Shown here one piece after another: positions 1 through 7,827 of a stretch of DNA of 14,911 nt. The stretch is from Treponema sp. (GTDB lineage Bacteria; Spirochaetota; Spirochaetia; Treponematales; Breznakiellaceae): NCBI GenBank assembly GCA_009785045.1, contig WQXC01000033.1:1-14911 (forward strand). Direction: 5' to 3'. A program made the position numbers and the translations under genes. Numbering within the stretch: position 1 is the stretch's first letter; every line of letters starts with the position of its first letter. The notes beneath the pieces were generated by a model that made no database searches, was not told the DNA's origin, and worked only from the letters and a program-made list of their open reading frames with translations.

Positions 1-915
1 CAGGTCTCTTGTGCGGTAGCGAAGGATGGGTGTGGCTTCACGGCAGAGGATCGTAAGAACCAGTTCGCCTGTTTCGCCTTCACTGACAGGTTCAAGCGTA
101 TCGGGGTTAACAATTTCTGCAATGTAGCCGTCTTCCCAGATATGAAGCCCGTCTTTACACTGACATTCAAATGCTACACCAGGACCGTTCATTTCTGATA
201 ACCCATAGGAATTATAAACATCAACTTTTAACAGAGCTTCTATACGCTTTCTTGTATCTTCTGAGTACGGCTCGGCTCCTCCGAATGCTTTTTTTATAAT
301 CAGGCTGTCCCGTGAAACGCCTGCTTCTTTCATTTTTGTTTCCAGATGCAATAGGAAACTTGGCGTTGCGTGTAACACCGTTGTTCCGTAATCCTGCATC
401 ATTTTGAACTGACGCGCTGTATTTCCCGCTCCTGCAGGAATCGTAAGCATACCGACTTCTTCGCCGCCCTGGTGAAACCCAAGACCGCCTGTGAAAAGTC
501 CGTATGTGATCATGTTTTGAAATACATCTTCTTTTGTGCAGCCGGTACTGTAAATACAGCGAGCCATGTAACTGGCCCATTGTTTTAAATCTTCTTTGTT
601 AAAATAAATAACAGTTGGAATGCCTGTAGTTCCGCTTGAAGAATGAAGACGTACAACATCATCTTTGGGGATAGATAAAAACCCATAAGGAAAGCCGTCT
701 CTTAGATCATCCTTTGTAGTAAATGGAATCCTGTTTAAATCGTTAAGTGTTTTAATGTCATCTGAACTTTTTATGTCGATTTTAGAAAGCCGCTCCTTGT
801 AAAACGGAGTGCGAAGGGCAATTTCAATTTCAGCTTTAAGTTTTTTTAGCTGCAAAGCTTCAAGCTCCGGGCGCGGCATTTTTTCTATTTGAGGATTCCA
901 GTACTGAAAATTCAT
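1..915 (-). CDS. paaK: Phenylacetate-CoA ligase, AMP-forming (C-terminal part lies outside the window)
   Basis: Activates an arylacetate such as phenylacetate or indoleacetate with ATP and CoA, giving arylacetyl-CoA, AMP and PPi in the cytoplasm. The visible 305 residues have the adenylate-forming P-loop SSSGTTG (about 92-98), the YGLSE motif (about 237-241) and the ending LRYRTRDL that normally precedes the hinge and C-terminal lid. The usual family length is about 430 residues, so roughly 125 are missing beyond base 1. The ATG at 915-913 lies 3 bases after the iorB stop, with only a weak GGGA upstream, so translation is probably coupled to iorB. Pairing with an indolepyruvate oxidoreductase subunit fits aryl-acid activation followed by reductive carboxylation to arylpyruvate, or the reverse. 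The family is clear; substrate preference cannot be read from the sequence. Confidence 0.93.
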   Translation of the reverse strand, partial: MNFQYWNPQIEKMPRPELEALQLKKLKAEIEIALRTPFYKERLSKIDIKSSDDIKTLNDLNRIPFTTKDDLRDGFPYGFLSIPKDDVVRLHSSSGTTGIPTVIYFNKEDLKQWASYMARCIYSTGCTKEDVFQNMITYGLFTGGLGFHQGGEEVGMLTIPAGAGNTARQFKMMQDYGTTVLHATPSFLLHLETKMKEAGVSRDSLIIKKAFGGAEPYSEDTRKRIEALLKVDVYNSYGLSEMNGPGVAFECQCKDGLHIWEDGYIAEIVNPDTLEPVSEGETGELVLTILCREATPILRYRTRDL

Positions 916-918
916 TTT

Positions 919-1548
919 TTATTTCCCGCTTTTTGAACCTGCAGCTTTTTTGCCTGCAGCTTGCTTGCAAGCAGCTTGCTCGCAAGCGAGCTTGCCAAGT
1001 TTAAATGCTTTTGTGTTTGCCTGCACAACTGAAGCGTCTTTTTTAGAAAAAGCATCGGCGATTGTTTTTTCCAGATACTGACTTTTTAAAGGCAGAAAGC
1101 AGGAAGCAGCTCCTACCATTACAGTATTTACAGCTTTTGCAAGTCCGGCTTCTTTTGCAAGTTCCGTTGTTTGAATAATCCGGGACTTTGGAAGTTTTTT
1201 TATGGATGAAAGCAGTCCGTTGATTTCGGGATAATTAGGCATGTTGATAAACGGCTGAGATGATGTTACAAGGATTCCGCCGCTTTTTAGATAAGATATA
1301 TAACGAAGCCCTTCAAGCGGTTCCATTGCGATAATCATATCTGCGCCGCCTTTTGGAACAAGGTCACCTGCGATTTTTTTGTCCGAGATACGCATATGGG
1401 AAATTACCTGACCGCCTCTTTGTGCCATACCGTGCACTTCGCTTTGGCGGACTTCGAGCCCTTCGCTTAAAGCTGCATGGGCAATAATTGAGGCAACGGA
1501 AAGAACTCCCTGACCTCCGACTCCTGCTAAAATTACATCATATTTCAT
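919..1548 (-). CDS. iorB: Indolepyruvate:ferredoxin oxidoreductase, beta subunit
   Basis: Small subunit of the IorAB complex, which converts arylpyruvates plus CoA and oxidised ferredoxin to arylacetyl-CoA and CO2 (reversible in anaerobes). It belongs to the gamma domain of the pyruvate:ferredoxin oxidoreductase superfamily. The N-terminus MKYDVILAGVGGQGVLS carries the glycine-rich motif (residues 9-14), and EVHGMAQRGGQVISHMRI is the typical second block. Length is 209 residues, slightly above the usual 190-200 because of an alanine/lysine-rich tail. The ATG at 1548 is the first possible start: an in-frame TAA lies at 1569-1567 with no start codon between. There is no Shine-Dalgarno and the -10 box is only 6 bases upstream. 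The thiamine-pyrophosphate subunit iorA is not in the window; it may lie beyond paaK or elsewhere. Confidence 0.9.
   Translation of the reverse strand: MKYDVILAGVGGQGVLSVASIIAHAALSEGLEVRQSEVHGMAQRGGQVISHMRISDKKIAGDLVPKGGADMIIAMEPLEGLRYISYLKSGGILVTSSQPFINMPNYPEINGLLSSIKKLPKSRIIQTTELAKEAGLAKAVNTVMVGAASCFLPLKSQYLEKTIADAFSKKDASVVQANTKAFKLGKLACEQAACKQAAGKKAAGSKSGK
941..994 (-). repeat. Short 15-bp periodic, palindromic repeat encoding the IorB C-terminal tail
   Basis: GCAGCTT recurs at 941, 956 and 971, a 15-base period that encodes pentapeptides of the type KQAAG / KKAAG at the end of IorB. The same DNA contains the perfect palindrome GCTTGCAAGC (964-973) and the inverted pair GCTCGC/GCGAGC around 978-991. 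The tail lies beyond the conserved IorB fold, so it may be a slippage-expanded or palindrome-derived extension. Confidence 0.6.
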
Positions 1549-1554
1549 GCAGGA

Positions 1555-1583
1555 ATTATCGCATAATTAATCAAAAAGTTCAA
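1555..1583 (-). promoter_or_regulatory. Sigma70-type promoter of iorB-paaK, apparently leaderless
   Basis: On the minus strand TTGAAC (1583-1578) and GATAAT (1560-1555) are separated by exactly 17 bases. Only six bases lie between the -10 box and the iorB ATG at 1548, so a normally placed start site falls on or next to the A of the ATG. No ribosome-binding site is present. This is a consensus match, not a mapped start. Confidence 0.65.
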
Positions 1584-1605
1584 GTATTCCAATTTCGACT
1601 GGAAA

Positions 1606-1633
1606 TTTACCGGATACCGTGGTATAGTATGAT
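1606..1633 (+). promoter_or_regulatory. Promoter of the small membrane protein gene
   Basis: TTTACC (1606-1611) and TATGAT (1628-1633) are 16 bases apart. An overlapping alternative is the extended -10 TGGTATAGT (1620-1628). Either gives a leader of about 15-25 bases containing AGGAGG at 1645-1650. The promoter is divergent from that of iorB in the same 107-base gap. Confidence 0.5.
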
Positions 1634-1655
1634 TCAGTAACTATAGGAGGTTATT

Positions 1656-1910
1656 ATGCTTGAGTTTGTACTAAGAGCTTTTCGTGGGTTTTATACTGTA
1701 ATGTTATGGATTTCTCTGGGTGCCTCTATTATCGCCGGCGGTGTTGGCGGTTATTTTCTTGTTTATGAAGTCAGCGGCGCGATAATCGGAGCAATTCTGG
1801 GTGCTATTTTTGGCTTGATATTCATTATTCTTACCGGCGGTATCGTTGCAACATTCCTTAACATGAACAGGAAGCTGGAAGATATAGAAGAACTTTTAAA
1901 GAAAAAATAA
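1656..1910 (+). CDS. Small two-helix membrane protein of unknown function
   Basis: An 84-residue protein with a perfect AGGAGG ribosome-binding site five bases before the ATG, so it is very probably expressed. Two glycine/alanine/isoleucine-rich hydrophobic segments (about 13-36 and 40-67) are separated by a short turn containing EVSG. They are followed by a charged, probably helical tail of about 16 residues (NMNRKLEDIEELLKKK) likely to be cytoplasmic. I do not recognise a named family. The glycine-rich hairpin resembles small inner-membrane proteins in general and gives no function. It is divergent from iorB and ends one base from the stop of lon on the opposite strand. Confidence 0.75.
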   Translation: MLEFVLRAFRGFYTVMLWISLGASIIAGGVGGYFLVYEVSGAIIGAILGAIFGLIFIILTGGIVATFLNMNRKLEDIEELLKKK

Positions 1911-1911
1911 T

Positions 1912-4434
1912 TTATTTCTTGCTCTTTCCGGGAGATTTAAGCATTATTTCTCCCGGGAACAAAATCTTAAACACGTCTGCTGCTGTCTCGGCAAATTCTA
2001 CTTTGATTGATGCGCGTATGTCTTTATCCAAATCATTCCAGTCATCCTGATTATCTTTTGGAAGCAGAGCTTTTTCCATTCCATTTCTGATTGCCGCAAG
2101 CAGTTTTTCCTTGAGGCCGCCAATGGGTAATATACGGCCGGTGAGTGTAAGTTCGCCGGTCATGGCTATGCATGGGCGCGGAGGAACTTTACACAGCGTA
2201 GAAAGCAGAGAAGAAGCAAGAGTGATACCGGCAGAAGGACCGTCTTTTGGGATAGCTCCTTCCGGCACATGGATATGAAAATCAGATTTTGCAAGGTCTT
2301 TAATTGAAAAATTATATTTTCCGCTTATGCTGCGAAGATAAGAAAGTGCAATACGCGCGCTTTCTTTCATTACGTCGCCAAGATTGCCGGTTATAAGAAG
2401 TTCTCCGCTGCCGTCGTAACGAATTGTTTCTACAGGCATTATTGTGCCGCCGTATTCTGTCCATGCAAGTCCGTATGTTACGCCAATACGCGCTTCCCTG
2501 TAGATAACGTCTCGTTTATATTTTTTCTTTCCAAGCAGTTTTTCCAAATTTGCAGGCGTTATTATTTTATTAAATTCGCAGACAGGTTTATCCTTGCCGT
2601 ATCCTTTGTTGACAGCATCTCTTGCAATGCGCCTTATGCAGCGTGCAGTTTCGCGTTCAAGATTTCGCACTCCGGATTCCATTGTCCAGTAGCGGATTAT
2701 ATCTTTTAACGTATCATCCCTGAATGAAATTTTTGCTGATGAAAGACCGTTGTCGCGTAACTCCTTGGGAACCAGAAATTGCTTTGCAATACTTAGTTTT
2801 TCATTTTCGCCGTATCCTGGAACTTCGATTATTTCCATGCGGTCCAAAAGCGGATATGGAATTGAATGAAGAGAGTTTGCCGTAGTTAAAAACATTACCT
2901 TGGAAAGATCGTATTGAACTTCCAGATAATGATCTACAAATGTTGAGTTTTGTTCAGGATCCAGAACCTCAAGAAGTGCAGAAGCCGGATCTCCGCGGAA
3001 ATCGCTGGAAAGCTTATCTATTTCGTCCAATAAAAACACAGGATTAACAGTTCCTGCTTTACGCATTGATTGAATGATTTTTCCTGGGAGGGCTCCCACA
3101 TATGTTTTTCTGTGCCCGCGGATTTCTGCTTCATCGCGCACGCCGCCAAGCGATATCCGCACAAAGTTACGTCCCAAAGCGCGCGCGACAGATTTGCCAA
3201 GACTGGTTTTTCCTGTTCCCGGGGGACCAACAAAGCAAAGAATGGGACCTTTTATCGAATGCGGGGGTGAGTCAATAGTTTCAGTTTTTTCTTCTTCTTT
3301 TAGTTCGCTGCCTAATAACTGCCTTACTGCAATAAATTCGATTATACGGTCTTTTGCTTTCTGCATGCCAAAGTGATCTTCGTCAAGGATTTTTTCTGCT
3401 TCGTCCAAACCGCCGGAATCAACAGAATAATTACTCCAAGGAAGATCTGATATCCATTCAAGGTAACCGCGTAAAACGCCTGCTTCCGGAGACAGAGGCT
3501 GGAGTTTCCGCAGGCGTTTAATTTCTTTTTCGCATTTTTCGGTTACTTCTTTAGGCGGCTTTTTTTCTTCTATGCGTTTTTCCAGGATGGCAAATTCATC
3601 TTCGATTTTATCTTTGCCAAGTTCCTTGTTAATTTCCCTAAGCTGTTCGTTAAGAACATATTCGCGGTGGCGTTTATCCATCCGTCTTCTTACTTTACCT
3701 GAAATATTTTTTTGAATGCCGAATATTTCATTTTCTTTTTCCAGTATTTCCAGAATGGAAAGATATCTTTCTCTTGTGTCGGTAATAGATAATAGTTCAA
3801 TCTTTTTTTCTGATTTAATATTTATTGCATTACATACAAGATTTGCAAGCCGTTCCGGATCTTCGGATTTTTCAACAGCAGTCAATGTATCCGGGCTTAT
3901 TTTTCCGGAATATTCACCGTATTGAGAGAAGGATTTTTGCACACTGCGCATAAGACCCAGGTCTTCCGGGCTTAAAGGATCGCTTAATCCCAATGTTTTT
4001 AGAGGTTCAACCCTTACAATAGAATAATACCCTTGCGGATTGGTTGATGTAATTGTTCCGCGGTATTCGCATTGAAACACTACGCGATATGTATTATCCG
4101 GAAGTTTAAGATGAGAAATGATTCTTACGACAGTTCCTATATCCCAGGGTTCATCCATTGATAAACGAAGTTCATTCTTTTTTAAACATGATGCAAAAAG
4201 ACGGTTGTCTCTTTTAATCGCTTCTTCCAGCGCGGCAATTCCAGGTTTGTAAGTAATAAAAATTGGAACAACAGTCTGCGGAAAAAGCACAAGATCGCGA
4301 AGCGGAAGAAGCGGAAAATCTTCGGTAATTAATTCTTCTGTGTTAAAATAATCCAGAAAATAGGAACTTTTCTGTTGTTTTTTAGAGAAGAGTCCGCCCA
4401 AAAAGCTGCTTTTTTCACCTGTCTTTTTTCCCAC
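1912..4434 (-). CDS. lon: ATP-dependent protease Lon (La)
   Basis: A cytoplasmic AAA+ serine protease that degrades misfolded and regulatory proteins. All LonA parts are present in 840 residues: N-terminal substrate-binding domain starting at FPLLPLRDLVLFP (about 40-52), helical region to about 350, Walker A GPPGTGKT (403-410), Walker B FLLDEID (467-473), and the protease domain with catalytic Ser734 in PKDGPSAGIT and Lys777 in GGLKEK. The first 35 residues are a lysine/serine-rich extension. The start is GTG (4434-4432), one base after the clpX stop. There is no good Shine-Dalgarno, and the next in-frame ATG lies inside the N-terminal domain, so re-initiation after clpX is likely. It is the last gene of the tig-clpP-clpX-lon operon and converges with the gene ending at 1910. 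Confidence 0.97.
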   Translation of the reverse strand: MGKKTGEKSSFLGGLFSKKQQKSSYFLDYFNTEELITEDFPLLPLRDLVLFPQTVVPIFITYKPGIAALEEAIKRDNRLFASCLKKNELRLSMDEPWDIGTVVRIISHLKLPDNTYRVVFQCEYRGTITSTNPQGYYSIVRVEPLKTLGLSDPLSPEDLGLMRSVQKSFSQYGEYSGKISPDTLTAVEKSEDPERLANLVCNAINIKSEKKIELLSITDTRERYLSILEILEKENEIFGIQKNISGKVRRRMDKRHREYVLNEQLREINKELGKDKIEDEFAILEKRIEEKKPPKEVTEKCEKEIKRLRKLQPLSPEAGVLRGYLEWISDLPWSNYSVDSGGLDEAEKILDEDHFGMQKAKDRIIEFIAVRQLLGSELKEEEKTETIDSPPHSIKGPILCFVGPPGTGKTSLGKSVARALGRNFVRISLGGVRDEAEIRGHRKTYVGALPGKIIQSMRKAGTVNPVFLLDEIDKLSSDFRGDPASALLEVLDPEQNSTFVDHYLEVQYDLSKVMFLTTANSLHSIPYPLLDRMEIIEVPGYGENEKLSIAKQFLVPKELRDNGLSSAKISFRDDTLKDIIRYWTMESGVRNLERETARCIRRIARDAVNKGYGKDKPVCEFNKIITPANLEKLLGKKKYKRDVIYREARIGVTYGLAWTEYGGTIMPVETIRYDGSGELLITGNLGDVMKESARIALSYLRSISGKYNFSIKDLAKSDFHIHVPEGAIPKDGPSAGITLASSLLSTLCKVPPRPCIAMTGELTLTGRILPIGGLKEKLLAAIRNGMEKALLPKDNQDDWNDLDKDIRASIKVEFAETAADVFKILFPGEIMLKSPGKSKK

Positions 4435-4435
4435 G

Positions 4436-5707
4436 TTATGCGCTCTTTTGCTTCTGCTCCAGATATATTATTTGCGGCGGTTCATTTTTTTCCACCGTAT
4501 CCTGCGTAATGATTACCTGTTTGCTGCCGGGTATTGAAGGAATATCAAACATAATATCTGTCATCAGCCTTTCTACAATTGCGCGTAATCCGCGCGCGCC
4601 GGTTTTTTGTTTAATTGCCATATCTGCAATTGCGTCAATCGCTTTTTCTGTAAATTCAAGTTTTACATTGTCATAAGCCAAAGACGCCTGATACTGACGC
4701 ACGATTGCATTGCGCGGTTCTGTGATAATCCGCCTTAAATCTTCGCGTTTTAGTTCTTCAAGGCCGACAGTTATAGGCAGCCTGCCTATAAATTCCGGAA
4801 TCATGCCAAACTGGATTAGATCGTCCGGATGCATGGAATCATAAAGCTCTTTTAGATTTTTTTCTTTTACTGCATTGTTGGAGCCGAACCCAAGAGGCTG
4901 CTTTACAACTCTGCGGGAGATTAATTTATCCAGTCCTACGAAAGCTCCGCCGCAGATAAAAAGAATATTTGTGGTATTAATCCGTATCAATTCCTGATTA
5001 GGATGTTTTCTGCCGCCTTGAGGCGGTACGGATGCAATTGTTCCTTCGATTATTTTTAATAATGCCTGCTGAACACCCTCGCCTGAAACATCGCGTGTAA
5101 TGGATACATTTTCGCCTTTGCGCGCTATTTTGTCGATCTCGTCTATATAGACAATACCTCTTTCTGCTGCAGAAATGTTACCGCCTGCGCTTTGAATCAG
5201 TTTAAGAAGGATATTTTCTACATCTTCGCCTACATAACCTGCTTCGGTTAGGGTAGTGGCATCTACAATTGCAAAAGGCACTTTTAGTTTTTTTGCAAGT
5301 ATTTTTGCAAGCAGCGTTTTTCCTGTTCCTGTAGGCCCGATTAAAAGAACATTGGATTTTTCTATTTCTACTTCTTCGGTTTCTTTTTCTTTTTCTGCAG
5401 AAGGGTTCGCAATGCGTTTGTAGTGGTTGTAAACAGCAACAGAAAGCGCTTTTTTGGCGTTATCCTGTCCTATTACAAAAAGATCAAGATAACTTTTAAT
5501 CTCTTTTGGAGTAGGAATGTCACCGGTAAAATGAGAGGTAAGCTCATGTTCTTCTTCGCAAAGAATCTTGCGGCAGACTTCTATACATTCATCGCAGATA
5601 AAGACATCATTCGGACCTGCGATAAGGCGGCGCGCCATATCTGCGCTTTTTCCGCAGAAAGAGCAGACTCTTTCAAAAACTTCCGGACCGTTACGAAGCC
5701 GTGCCAT
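4436..5707 (-). CDS. clpX: ClpX, ATP-dependent unfoldase subunit of the ClpXP protease
   Basis: A hexameric AAA+ unfoldase that threads substrates into ClpP. The N-terminal zinc-binding domain has Cys15, Cys18, Cys38 and Cys41. Also visible are Walker A GPTGTGKT (124-131), Walker B IVYIDEIDKI (about 185-194), the pore loop GYVGED (157-162), the RKH loop (233-235), the ClpP-docking tripeptide region around FGMIPEF, and the GARGLR sensor-2 motif. At 423 residues it has normal family length. The ATG at 5707 has GGGGA about six bases upstream, within the clpP coding end; the two genes overlap by 17 bases, so translation is probably coupled. Its gene neighbour clpP is its physical partner. Confidence 0.97.
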   Translation of the reverse strand: MARLRNGPEVFERVCSFCGKSADMARRLIAGPNDVFICDECIEVCRKILCEEEHELTSHFTGDIPTPKEIKSYLDLFVIGQDNAKKALSVAVYNHYKRIANPSAEKEKETEEVEIEKSNVLLIGPTGTGKTLLAKILAKKLKVPFAIVDATTLTEAGYVGEDVENILLKLIQSAGGNISAAERGIVYIDEIDKIARKGENVSITRDVSGEGVQQALLKIIEGTIASVPPQGGRKHPNQELIRINTTNILFICGGAFVGLDKLISRRVVKQPLGFGSNNAVKEKNLKELYDSMHPDDLIQFGMIPEFIGRLPITVGLEELKREDLRRIITEPRNAIVRQYQASLAYDNVKLEFTEKAIDAIADMAIKQKTGARGLRAIVERLMTDIMFDIPSIPGSKQVIITQDTVEKNEPPQIIYLEQKQKSA

Positions 5708-6293
5708 TTGCTTTCCCCGTTAGTATCGAGTCGGCTATGCCGTACTCAACTGCGTCAGATGCGGACATGTAAAAATCCCTTTCCATATCTGATGCAATTT
5801 GTTCATTTGTTTTTCCTGAGTGCTTTGCAAAATATTCAATAATTAATTTTTTTAATCTGACAATTTCTTTTGATTGAATGCCGATATCCCTTGCCTGTCC
5901 GTGCGCGCCTCCCCATGGCTGGTGGATAAGCACTCTTGCAGAAGGCAGGATCATCCGCTTTCCGGCAGCTCCGCAGGTCAGAATAAGGGCGGCCATGCTG
6001 GCTGCCTGACCAAGACAAATGGTCTGAACATTGGACTTTAGGTGCTGAATAGTATCGTAAATCGCAAGCCCTGCAGTAACAGATCCGCCTGGTGAATTAA
6101 TGTAAAGATTGATGTCTTTTTCGATATCCTGTCCGTCAAGAAACAAAAGCTGAGCTACAATAAGATCGGCAGACACATCATTTATTTCGCCGTCCAGAAA
6201 GACAATTCGATCTTTTAAAAGACGGGAATATATGTCATAGGAACGTTCTCCCATTCCGGTTTGTTCGACTACAATAGGAACCAGATTGCTCAT
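5691..6293 (-). CDS. clpP: ClpP, proteolytic subunit of Clp protease
   Basis: The serine peptidase that forms the tetradecameric chamber of ClpXP. With Met at 6293 as residue 1 (200 residues), the catalytic triad is Ser99 (in GQAASMAA), His124 (LIHQPWGGAHGQ) and Asp173 (in MERDFYMSA). The N-terminus NLVPIVVEQTGMGERSYDIYSRLL is the family signature. I chose the ATG at 6293 over the one at 6305 because GGGAG (6303-6299) sits five bases upstream of the former, while the 6305 ATG overlaps that site and has none itself. It lies 21 bases after tig and overlaps clpX by 17 bases. Confidence 0.97.
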   Translation of the reverse strand: MSNLVPIVVEQTGMGERSYDIYSRLLKDRIVFLDGEINDVSADLIVAQLLFLDGQDIEKDINLYINSPGGSVTAGLAIYDTIQHLKSNVQTICLGQAASMAALILTCGAAGKRMILPSARVLIHQPWGGAHGQARDIGIQSKEIVRLKKLIIEYFAKHSGKTNEQIASDMERDFYMSASDAVEYGIADSILTGKANGTAS

Positions 6294-6314
6294 TTTTACT
6301 CCCATATTACAAAT

Positions 6315-7664
6315 TTAACTCTTATCTGCCATAAAATCCAGATAATTCTCTTTCTTTCCCTGTTTCAGGTTATTCTCTGCAAGTAAAATATCGGTAATTT
6401 TCTTTTCTCTTATATCTTCTTTCAGATAAAAAACCGCTTCTTCGTTATAATGTTTTTTTACTTCGTTAATGTCTGCGCTGTTTGCTGCCGCGATTGATTC
6501 AAATTCTTTTTCTACTTCTTCGTCCGAAGCCTCGATTTTTTGCTCGTCCATTAAGGTTTCGATAATCAAACGTGAATGAAGCGATTTTTCTGCAGCATCG
6601 CGCCATTCTTTGTCTTTGCCGCTTCCGCTCATCATCTGCATAATCATTTCTGCGTTGGTGTTATAGTAACGCGCAAGCCTTCTCATCCTGCCGTCAACTT
6701 CCGCCTTGATCATTGATTCAGGCAGTATAACAGGAGTGTTCTCCATTATTTTCTTTAAAAGTTCGCTTAATTTAACTTCCCTAAGGCGGAACTCAAGCTG
6801 TTTTTCAAGACGTTCTTTAATGCTGTTTTTTAGATCATCAAGAGTTTTAAACTTTTCATCGACATCCTGAGCCAGATCATCATCTAAATCGGGAAGTTTT
6901 TTCTCTTTAAGCGCTGTTAATGTTATCTGAATTTTTCTGGTTTTATCTGCCAGAATAGGATCAAAGTGATCCTTCTCGAACTTTTTATTAATATCTTTTA
7001 AATCGCCTTTTTTCATTCCTACGATGTCGTCATCGAACTTGTAAATATTTGTTCCTGAACCCAGGGTAAAAGCAAAATCCTTGCGCTGCATATCGGACGG
7101 AGCCTCGCCGTTTTCTTCGAATATCTGATAATCGATTGTTACAACATCGCCGTTTTTGGCGGCTGCGCTGTCATCTTTATCCATGACAATTGCGTTGCGT
7201 TCGCGGATTTCATCCAGTTCTTTATCGATATCTTTTTTCTCAATTTCTGCGTACGGGTATTCTGCTTTTAATCCTTTCCACCGACCGATTTTTACCTCTG
7301 GCAGAACATCGTAAATTACAGAAAAAACAAGGTCTTTGTCCAGGTCCATTTCTGGCTCACCCTGAAGTTCCGGGGTAGAATAGGGCAATGGTCTTTCGTT
7401 TCTGGGCAGACCTTCTTCTTTGAATATTTCCTGCAGAGCAGATTCCATGATACGGCTGATTGCATCACCTTTAAGGGCTTCGGCATACTTGCGCTCAAGC
7501 ACTTCCTGCGGTACCTTTCCCTTGCGAAAACCAGGTATTTGCAGGCTCTTTGTGTATTCCTTAAGCATGTCGTTATATTGAGCGCGAACATCATCCTTGT
7601 GGATAGTGATATTTAATTGAACATTCGATTTTTCCAGGCGTTTTATTTCTTTATTAATAGCCAC
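6315..7664 (-). CDS. tig: Trigger factor, ribosome-associated chaperone and prolyl isomerase
   Basis: Binds the ribosome near the exit tunnel and shields nascent chains. The 449 residues show the N-terminal ribosome-binding domain with the signature GFRKGKVP (45-52), a central FKBP-type isomerase domain (about 160-250, starting near NGDVVTIDY) and a long helical C-terminal chaperone region. The start is GTG at 7664 with AGAGG about six bases upstream. It is the first protein gene after tRNA-Lys, 31 bases downstream with no terminator visible between, so the tRNA and tig probably share a transcript. It heads a quality-control operon with clpP, clpX and lon. Confidence 0.96.
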   Translation of the reverse strand: MAINKEIKRLEKSNVQLNITIHKDDVRAQYNDMLKEYTKSLQIPGFRKGKVPQEVLERKYAEALKGDAISRIMESALQEIFKEEGLPRNERPLPYSTPELQGEPEMDLDKDLVFSVIYDVLPEVKIGRWKGLKAEYPYAEIEKKDIDKELDEIRERNAIVMDKDDSAAAKNGDVVTIDYQIFEENGEAPSDMQRKDFAFTLGSGTNIYKFDDDIVGMKKGDLKDINKKFEKDHFDPILADKTRKIQITLTALKEKKLPDLDDDLAQDVDEKFKTLDDLKNSIKERLEKQLEFRLREVKLSELLKKIMENTPVILPESMIKAEVDGRMRRLARYYNTNAEMIMQMMSGSGKDKEWRDAAEKSLHSRLIIETLMDEQKIEASDEEVEKEFESIAAANSADINEVKKHYNEEAVFYLKEDIREKKITDILLAENNLKQGKKENYLDFMADKS

Positions 7665-7695
7665 AATTTTCCTCTTTTAACACTAAATTTGACTC

Positions 7696-7768
7696 TGAAC
7701 CGCGATGGGATCGAACCATCGACCCGCAGATTAAGAGTCTGCTGCTCTACCAGCTGAGCTAGCGGTCC
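7696..7768 (-). tRNA. tRNA-Lys (anticodon CTT)
   Basis: A 73-base cloverleaf on the minus strand. The acceptor GGACCGC pairs with GCGGTTC (one G-U), the D arm is GCTC/GAGC, the anticodon stem GCAGA/TCTGC encloses CTCTTAA with anticodon CTT, and the T arm is GATGG-TTCGATC-CCATC. The discriminator base is A and CCA is not encoded, so it must be added enzymatically. It is transcribed from the promoter at 7790-7818 and probably continues into tig. Confidence 0.96.
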
Positions 7769-7789
7769 TGGCGTTCTATTCCTTTTGGC

Positions 7790-7818
7790 ATTCTAGCAAA
7801 AAGCGGGTTTTTGGTCAA
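7790..7818 (-). promoter_or_regulatory. Promoter of the tRNA-Lys-tig-clpP-clpX-lon unit
   Basis: On the minus strand TTGACC (7818-7813) and TAGAAT (7795-7790) are separated by exactly 17 bases, with the tRNA start 21 bases past the -10 box. No other good promoter is visible before tig, and no CIRCE-type inverted repeat is seen. It begins ten bases after the stop of the upstream 460-residue gene. Confidence 0.7.
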
Positions 7819-7827
7819 TTAACCTAA

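Noticed and set aside
221..580. 119-codon minus-strand frame inside paaK
   Set aside because: It is out of frame with the clear PaaK protein and has low-complexity, basic composition typical of a shadow frame.
1928..1956. Hairpin CCGGGAGA/TCTCCCGG as the lon terminator
   Set aside because: It lies inside the lon coding end, its loop is 13 bases, and no T run follows immediately on either strand.
3018..3376. Open frames of 66-100 codons on either strand inside lon
   Set aside because: They are other-frame shadows of the Lon ATPase domain without ribosome-binding sites.
6294..6305. ATG at 6305 as the clpP start
   Set aside because: It has no ribosome-binding site and overlaps the GGGAG that serves ATG 6293, which also gives the usual ClpP N-terminus.
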